Positions 20,501-29,500 of a DNA stretch of 35,079 bases are shown in pieces; position 1 is the first letter of the stretch, and the number at the start of each line of letters is the position of its first letter. The stretch is from Verrucomicrobiota bacterium. Lineage in GTDB: Bacteria; Verrucomicrobiota; Verrucomicrobiia; Limisphaerales; J093. Position numbers and translations under genes: made by a program. Location: NCBI GenBank assembly GCA_029556615.1, contig JAKQDD010000106.1, forward strand, positions 1 to 35,079, written 5' to 3'. A model generated the notes under the pieces. It saw nothing but the letters and a program-made list of their open reading frames with translations, was not told the DNA's origin and made no database searches.

Positions 20501-23500
20501 TCCTGGGGATCGAGAACTGCTGGAAACAGAACGGCAACCTCTACTTCATCGACGAGGGCGGCGGCGATTACCTGGTGGATTACCGCTCCGGGTTCGCCGT
20601 GCAGTCGGTCGAGTTCACCCCCGCGGCCGTCTACGCCGTGAGCCCGGAGGACAGCCCGATCTTCTTCCAGACCGGGATCAAACCCGACCTCGACGACGTC
20701 GTGTACCTGCGGGCCCGGGTGTTCAACCAGGGGATCATGTTCGAGTCGGCGCGGCTTGATTTCTTCGATGTCAACGCCGCCGGTGAAGAGACGCTCATCG
20801 CGTCGACCCTCGTGGAAGCGCATCCGTTCTGGTACAGCGGCGTGCCGGGCAAGAGGTTCGGCTTCCTGTTTGGCCCGGTGGTGACCTGGACGCCGACGAC
20901 CTCGGGCGCGCGGACCCTCATTGCCCGGCTCGCCACCGACTCCGCCCAACCTCAGGCGCAGGTGGCGGTCACCGTCAATGCAACGCCCGTGGCCGCCGCC
21001 GGCCACGATTTCACCGGCACGGTCGGCGTCCCGATCCTGTTCGACGGGTCCGGTTCGAGCGATGCCGATGGGTTCATCCGGAATTACGCGTGGGATTTCG
21101 GCGAAGCCGACGCCTACAGCTACCAGGATCCCGAGGGGATCTGGTACTGGATCCAGGAAGCCACGCTCTGGGGCAGCGGCCAGACCGCCACCTACACGTA
21201 CACCAAGGCCGGCACCTATCATGTCACCCTCCATGTGACCGACGACAACGGGGACGAAGGAACCGACACCCTCCTCGTCACCATCCGCGAGACCCGGCCG
21301 GACCTCATCATCGAGAGCCTGACCCTCGATCCTGCCCAGCCGCAGGAAGGCCAGACCGTCGCCGTCACCGCCCTTCTTGCGAACCGGGGCGTCCTCGCCG
21401 CGACCGCCCCCTTCTATGTCAGCCTCTACGTCGATGACCAGTACCACGCGACGGTCAAGGTGACCGAGACCCTCGCCGCCGGCGCCACGCGCGCCATCCC
21501 GTTCTCATGGCCGGTCGTTCTCGGGAACCACCGGTTGACCGCAATCGCCGATGACATCGAGGATCGCATCGTCGAGTCGGCCGAGGACAACAACGCCAAG
21601 AGCGTTCTCGTTTATCCCGAGCAGGTGAACTTTCCGGACCTCGTGATCGATCAGCTCTCGTGGTCCGAGGGAACGGCCGCGGTCACTCTCGGCTGGGGCC
21701 AGCCGACCACCCTGAACGCGCTCATTGCCAACCGCGGGGCCGCTGCGGCCGGCGGGTTCTCGGTCTCGTTCTACGTCGATGGCGAGTTCTTGAGCCGCGC
21801 CATTGTCCCCGGGCTCCTCGCCCAAGCGGGGAGCAACACGATCGAGGTCGCCGCGCCCTACGTGCCCACCGCGGGCGATCATCTCGTCTCCGTGCTCGTC
21901 GACGGCCCCATCCGGCATGTTCTCGAGACCCACGAGAACAATAACTCCGCCCGCCTGCAGTTGCCCACCGTCAGGATCGCGTACGCGGACTTGCAGGTCG
22001 CGGCCATCGGCATCAACCCCGAAAGCGGCCGCGTCGCCGACACCGCAACCCTCGAAGTCCGCGCCCAGGTCACCAACACGGGCGGGACTTCCGTGTTCAC
22101 CCCGGTCGAAGTCGCGATCTACATCGATGGCGCCTTTCGTGGGCGGCGGGTGATCGAATCCCTGGCCGCCGGCGGCAGCGAGTGGGTGTCGATCGATTGG
22201 ACGGCGACGGCAGGTGACCACGACCTGCGAGCCACCGTGGATCCCGAGAACGTGATCGTCGAAGCCAACGAATCGAACAACACCACCGATCGCCCGGCGG
22301 TCCCGGTCACGATCCTCTATCCGGACCTGCTCATCAGCGATCTGCGTTGGGTGCCGGGGGCTCCACAGTACGCGGACTCGGTCCAATTCCGGATCACGGT
22401 GGCAAACCGGGGCGAGGCGCCAACCCAGGGGCCCTTCGTCACCACGTTGACGATCGGCAACCAGACGCCGATCCGCATCACGCACAGCGATCGCCTCCCG
22501 CCCGGCGCGGCAGCGGTCTTGAGCGCCTCCTGGCAGGCGTTCGCGGATACCACGGAGCCGATCGCCGTCACCGCGGCCGCGGACGTCGCGTCGCTGGTTG
22601 AAAGCGACGAAACCAACAATACTGCCACCGCCACGCTCGTTCTGCGCCACGGGCTGGCCGTCGCTGCCAGTTCCCAATACGCAGGCTATCTCGTCGGCTC
22701 GGACGCCGTTCTCAGGGCCGTCGTCAGCAGGTCCGATGCGCTCGACACGCCGCTCGGGTCGGCCGGCGGCCTTGCCGTCGCGTACCAGCTCCGCAACGAT
22801 GCCGGGCAGGTCGTGGCGTCGGGTCCCATGACCTACAACAGCGTCGCCCAGCTCTGGCTGGCGACCGTGCCGGCCCCGCAGTTGAGCGCCGGATACTACA
22901 CCGCCGTCGTCACCGCCGTCGGCGCCTTGGGCACTTTCACCGACACCGCCGAGTTTGCGGTGGTCGAGGATTTCATCATCACGCTGGCCACCAACCGCGA
23001 GGAGTATGGAGCGCAGGAGAACATCCTGTTCAAAGGCCAGGCGCAAACCACCCAGGGCGTCCTCATCCGCGGCCTGCCGGTGACGATCCAGATCAGCGGG
23101 GCAGTGGAGGCGACACTGACCGGTGTGCTTCAGGGTAACGGCCAGTACAACGTCATTTGGTCCTCCGGCGGTCAGGGGGGCCTCTACCAGGCGACCGCAA
23201 GTCTCGAGGTCGGCGGCGTGACGCGCACGGCGACCACCACGTTCGAGGTCCAGGGCCTCGCCATCACCCCGTATCCGGCAGTCCTCCAGATCCCCCAGGG
23301 CGGCCAGGCGCAGCTCGAGTTCAACCTCCGCAACGCGGGAACCGACCGGCAAACGCTGATCAACGTGTCGGTGGCGGCGCTGCCCGATCTCCCCGGCCTG
23401 AGCGCCGGCGTGGGCGTTCAGTCCTCGTTCGATCTCACGCATCAAGGCGATAGCCGCACCGTCACCCTGACCGTCGGCACCGGACTCGAGACGCCCACCG

Positions 23501-26500
23501 GCCTGCTGACGTTCCAACTCGTGGTTGATTCGGCCGAGAGCGCGCCCATCCGCGTGCCGGTCAAGGTGACCGTGATCGAGGCCGCCCCGGCCTACACGAT
23601 CTGGAGCCTGGATAACCCGGCAGACCCGCTCTCGATCGAGATGGCCATGTACGCCGGCACTTCGCTGAGCCGCGCCCTGCGGGTCACGAACAGCGGGTCG
23701 GCCACCATGACCGGCCTGACGCTGTCGTCGCCCCACCTGCCGTGGCTGGGTGTCGGGACCGGCAACCTGCCCGCGGCTCTTGCCCCCGGCGAATCGGGGT
23801 CGCTGACGGTCTACTTCCAGCCCCCGAGGACCCTCGCGAAGGGGTCGTACACGGATTCGCTCGTCCTCTCGAGCAACGCAGGTCAACTCACGGTGCACAT
23901 CGCCGCCGAGATCACCACCGCGGCCACCGGCGCGCTCTCTCTGGCGGTTCTCAACGCCCATGCCCAGCCGCTGTCCGATGTCCGCGTGACACTCCGCTTC
24001 CAGCAGTCGCTCGGCGTGCTCATGGAACTGCTCGAGGACGCGGATGCGGCGGGCGTGCCGGGCACGAGCATTCTGGCGGCCACGGACGGGCAGGGGAGGG
24101 TGGCCTTCGCCGAGCTGCCGGTTGGCACCTACTATCTGGCGCTCGAATCGGAGTACTACGCGCCCACGACCAGCACCATCGACGTCAAACCGACCTGGGA
24201 CACCCCGCAGTCCTTGACCTTCATCATGCCGGATCGGCCGTGGCGGTTCGAATGGGACTACGCCGCGGCGCGGCCGTGGACGGCGGAAGAGATCGACAGC
24301 GGTTGGTCCCTGCTGGCGGATGCGACGGCCAACCCGGCGTGCGTCGCCAGCTATAACCCCGCGTACACCGAAGCAGCCATCCAGATGGACCAGCCCGGAC
24401 AGGCGATTGTCCTCAACGCCGCCGCCCTCACAGGGACGATCCCCTTGAGCTTGTTGGTTCGCAATGCGAGCACCGGGCTTTCGCTGCAGAATGTCACCGC
24501 CCGGGTCGAAGGCTTCCCGACCGGGGCGGTGTTGTTGGGCGGGGCGGGCAGCCCCCAGGCGTGGTTTGGCGATATGGGTCCGCGGGAGACGCTGACCCTC
24601 GCGTTCTCGGTGGCGGGCACGGCGTTCGAGGCGGGTGCGGCGCCCCAGGTGATCCGGGGCGCGCTGGTGATCGAAGGCGAGGTTGTGGATGCCAGCGGCG
24701 CCGTGCAGCGGGTCAGCAACCGGCATTATCTGCAGGTCGTGGTGCCCCCGAACGCGCCCGCCGGTTGGAGCGAAGTCCCCGGTCTGCGGGATGCCTTGAG
24801 CCGCCAGATCCGGATGCGCGGCGCCTTGAGCGGCGACGAGATCCTGGTGGACGTTCTGTTCTACGAGTACCTCCGATCGCAGATTCATCACTCGCCGTCG
24901 CCCTTGCCGGAGCTGCCCGATGTCCAGGAATCCAGCTGGGTGACCGTCGACGTGGGACAAACCTCGGGCGTCGAGGGCGAACCGATCACCGTGACGGTCG
25001 AAGTCCATAACCGCAGCGAAACCGACTCGCTCGAAAACCTCGAGGTCGAACTGGTTCTGCTCACGGCGCCCGCGGAGGACACTGATGGCGGGACGGGGAC
25101 GGGCACGGCGTTTTTTGGGCAGTCAGGCCAATTGATCCCGATCATGACGGCGGAGGGCACGGAGGCGGTCATCGCCCGGGGCCGCATCCCGGTGACCACC
25201 TACTTCGACGTCGAAAAGGAGATCGTGCCGCCCTCGGAAGTGCTGCCGGGGGAGACCGTCGTCGCCACGTTCAAGCTGACCCCCAAGAAGGGGACGTCGA
25301 GGATCGCCGAAGGCCAGTTTTATCTTTCGGTGAGCGTGCGGTACACGATCGCCGGATTCCGCACCGACGTTTTGACCCGCGACAAGCCGGTCCGGGTCGA
25401 GCCGGTGCCGAAGCTCTACGTCTCCTACGGCATCCGGCCGACGGGCGAGCCGGGCAAGAACTGGTACGATCTGACGATCACGGTCACCAACCTCGGCGGC
25501 ACGGAAGCTCAGCCCATGACGGCCCGCGACGTGCGGGTGGTGACCAACGGCACCCGCGAAGGCGTCGTCATCCTGGGCGAGGACGCGATCGAGCTGGGCG
25601 ACATCGCCACCGGCGAGACGAGGTCCGGGCACATGACGGTGCGTGCGGTCAACCAGTCCGAGATCGTCGCGTCGATCATCCCGACGGTCGAGGTCGCCGG
25701 CGGCGCCGCCGGGGTCCGCTGGCGGCCGTTCGGCGTCGAGGTCGAGCATGGCGGGGTCGGTCTCGAGGATCTCCTCGCGAAGATCTACGAAATCGAGGAC
25801 CTGCTCCTCGGCGACGGCACGGAGGCGAACCCGGGCAAGCTGGAGTCGGACGAGGACATCGTGGCGAACGCCATGTACGAGACGATCTGGCTGGCGCACG
25901 AGTCGGCCGGGCTCAAGGGCCTCCTGGATTTCACCGACTACGTCAACCAGTCGGTCCGCAACATCATGGGCACCTTCAGCAAGGTGCGCGAGTACGCCGA
26001 CATGGCCCGGAAATGGACCGAGACGCTCCTGGATGAGGACGCGCTCTGGGACAAGGTCAAGAACGCGTTCGCCGAGGAGACCAAGAAGCTGCTCATGGGC
26101 TACACCGAGAGCCTCCTGGTCAGCGGGATGGAGGAGGACCGGGCTGCCATCCAGAAGATGGTCGCCGACCAGAAACTGCAACTGGGCAAGGCCGAGGCCG
26201 AGCTGGTCGTTGTCACCGCCCGCGATGACGTGCTCCAGGCGTTCCTGGCCGGCCTCGACGATCCGACGTTTAAAGAGGCCCTGATCGCCGACATCACCGC
26301 CGCCGAAGCCGGCCTCAGCGGCGAGTCCGCCGGCCTCTACGCCGCCCAGGCCGCTTTCTACGCCGAGACCGACCCCGACGTCGCCTTCCTGTTCGAGGAG
26401 CTGGCCGGACTCGCCTCCCAGGACCCGATCGGCGAGTTCGATTCTGCCCGCCTGGATTCCGCGATGGCGGCCGTTCGCGAGCGGTTCACCGGGGAAGCGG

Positions 26501-29500
26501 ATTCTGTGGCCAGCCGCCGGCAGTCCCTGGAAGCCACCGTCGAACAGCTCAACAAGAGCATCGCCTCCCTCGAGCATTATCTCGAAGAACTCGAGGCAGC
26601 CATCGAAGAGCGCAAGGAGAGATTCCAGAAGCTGGTTGCCGACATCGAGGAGGTCATTGAAAACAGCGATGAAGTGGTCGAGTGGCTCGCCGGCAAGGTC
26701 CAGGGCGCGATCGAGGAAGCCCAGCACACGCTCAGCGAAAAAGCCAAGGAGCTGATCAAGGAGCTGAGTGGATGGAACGCTCTCGTCGACACCGTCGAGC
26801 AGGGCGTCGATGACTTCAAGGAAGCCGTCCAGGACAAGGTCGAGGAATTCGTGGCCGCGCCCTACGTCGATCAACTGGCGCAAATCGAGGAGCGCATCGG
26901 CGAGCTCGAGCTCGAACAGAATGCCAAGACCGCCGATGTCGCCATCCTCCAGACCGAGATCGGCTTGCTCCAGCAGCGGGCGGGCGCTCTACAGGCCATT
27001 CTCGCCCAGGCGCCGGGCGACCCGGTGGCGTCGTCCCAGCTCGGTGCGATCCAGTCCGCCGTCGCCGCCCTCCAGTCCGCCATGGCGGATCGCAACGGTC
27101 GGCTCGGGGAGATCCTCGTGGAACTCGCGGACCTGCGGGCCGATCAGCAGGAAATCCAGACCCAGATCGACGAGCAGTTGGCCGCCATCGAGAAGCTGAA
27201 GGAGCTGAGCAGCGAAGGCATCCAGCTCGTGCAGGACATCCGGGAGGAGGAGAAGACCGCCGACAAGGTGCTGAAAGGCGTCGAGTGGATGGTCAGCACG
27301 GTGTCAAAGACCTGGGACGAGTTCTACGCCTCGCACCAGAACGAGGTGCAGCAGCATCTGTACAACTTGCAGAAAGCCCGGATGCCGGACCTCGGGCGCG
27401 GCGGCATCACGGCGAAGGACGTGATGGAACAGGGCGCCAAGCTCACCGGCACCATCGAGCTGTTCCAGGAAGCCGTCGCCATCGCCATGTGGGACATCGG
27501 GGCCTCCCTGCCGGACTCGCCCGCCTTCAAGAACCTGATGCGGGTGGCCGCCAACGCGCGGAGCATGAACTACGCGCAGGCCATGACCTATATCACGGAT
27601 TTCTGGCGGCTCGCCTGCCAGCCGCGCATGGTCAATGAACAGGAGCTATACGAGAAGTTCTACCTCGAGCTGTTGATCGGCGAGGAGGAACGCACCCAGG
27701 CCCGACACGAACTGGTCGAGAGCTGGCCGGTCGACGCCTCCCTGGACGACGCCAAGGAGGCCATCGAACAGGACCTCGAGGACGCCATCGAATACCTGTC
27801 CAGCCTCGGCGCGGAACCGCCCGCGTATTTCCCGGTGGCAGCACTCTATGAGTACCTCGAGATGCTGGCCCAGCGGATCGAGGACACCACCTACACCTGG
27901 GGCATCCCGGGGCGGCACATGATGCCCATGGTCTGGTTCACCTTCGGCAACACCGACGACCCGCAGGAACGCGATTTCGGGACGATCAGCTACCCGCTCG
28001 GCAGCCTCTACGACCCCATGCACGAGCTGGTGGTCGCCGAAGCCATGGGCTGGGACAGCGTCGCCGACATGTGGCGGATCTGGCAGTTGAAGTTCGCCGT
28101 CGGCCTCATGGGCAACGCCGGCGCCGCGCTGGCTGGATCGCCCGTCGGCCAGTTCCTCACGTTGCCCTACCAGATGCTCGATCCGCTCGTCAGCTCCTAC
28201 GCCCAGCTGATCGTCGATCGCAACGCGTTCGTCCGCCGCATCATGACCGACCAGCTCGGCCTGCTCTTCGTCCTCAACAGTGGCGAGATCATGGCCACCC
28301 GACGGCTGGCCCTCGACCTCGAGAACAGCTTCAAGTGGCTCTCCGAAAACCCCATCGTCGACCCGCCCATGCCCGTCGTCATCGAGTCGGTCCAAACCCC
28401 CGACATCGTGCTCGACCCGGGCGAGTACTTCGGCGAGTCGACCGGGGCGCTCACGGTCCGCAACGATGCCGGGTTCACCGTGCAAACCACCGCCGAAATC
28501 TGGGTGTCTTACGAAGATCAACAGTTGGCCGTGTTCCGCAGCGCGCCGATGGAGATCAGCGCGGGCGAGACCGAAGTGCTGACGTTCGATTACCAGATGA
28601 TCCGCAGCCTCACCGCGGGTCTCGAGGGCTTTGATGTCCTCGCCTACCTCTACGTCGTGGACCCCGCCACGCTCAACGAGGAGCTCCTCGGACCCGCTTA
28701 CGGCCATTTCTACGTCGGCACCGCCGACGATCTCGCCCTCCTGCAGCAGCAGGACTTCCGGCGCCTGCTCGCGGGCGTCAGCGGCGCCGCCGCCGCCGTT
28801 CACGAAACGGAATTCACCGTCGCCCCCGATACTCACTCGGTGACGTTCCATTTCCTCAGGAGCGAAGGCGCCAATCTCCGCCTCCACATCCGCGACGCCG
28901 GCACGGGCCACGTGGGTTGGACCGCCGATGCCACCCTCGAAGCCACCATCCCTGGCGCCACGATCACAACCTTGAGCGATTCCCATTTCCTCGTCACGCT
29001 GCTCAACCCTGAGGCGGGCACCTTGAGCGTCAGCGTCGCAGACGACGGCACTGCCGAGGGTGCGCTGTACACCGTGACCGCTCTTCGGACCCCGCTGTTC
29101 GAGGCGCTGCTCGTGCCCACCGCGGACACGGTGGTGGTCTCGGGTCCCGGCCCGGATTTGACGCTGATCGCTCCGCTCCAGGAAGCGTCGGGGCAACGCG
29201 CAATCCAGGGGGTCGAAGGCCATGTCGCGTCCGCCCCGACCGACGGCCAGGGACACACGCTCCCCGCGGACGCCTTCGCGTTCGACGCCGGGACCGGCGT
29301 CATCCCGGCGGGCGATTTCATCGATCTCACCATCCGGGTTCGCGCGCCCGCCGGTCAGCCGGACGGCACCTACACCGGCACGATCGTTGTCCGGGGTATC
29401 GACGCCGTATCGGGAGAGGCGCTAGAGGCCACCCTCACCGTCACGGTCATCCTGGACACTGTGGCTCCCGCCACGCCCGTCCTCGACGCCGTGACCAACC

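Noticed and set aside
24000..24240. Enzyme-like active site in the giant protein
   Set aside because: I looked for protease, glycosidase or lipase motifs in the giant protein and saw none that I could defend; its domains are binding or structural types.
21505..25008. Minus-strand open frame of 1,167 codons inside the giant gene
   Set aside because: Same reason: antisense, compositionally biased, no start signal or recognisable motif.
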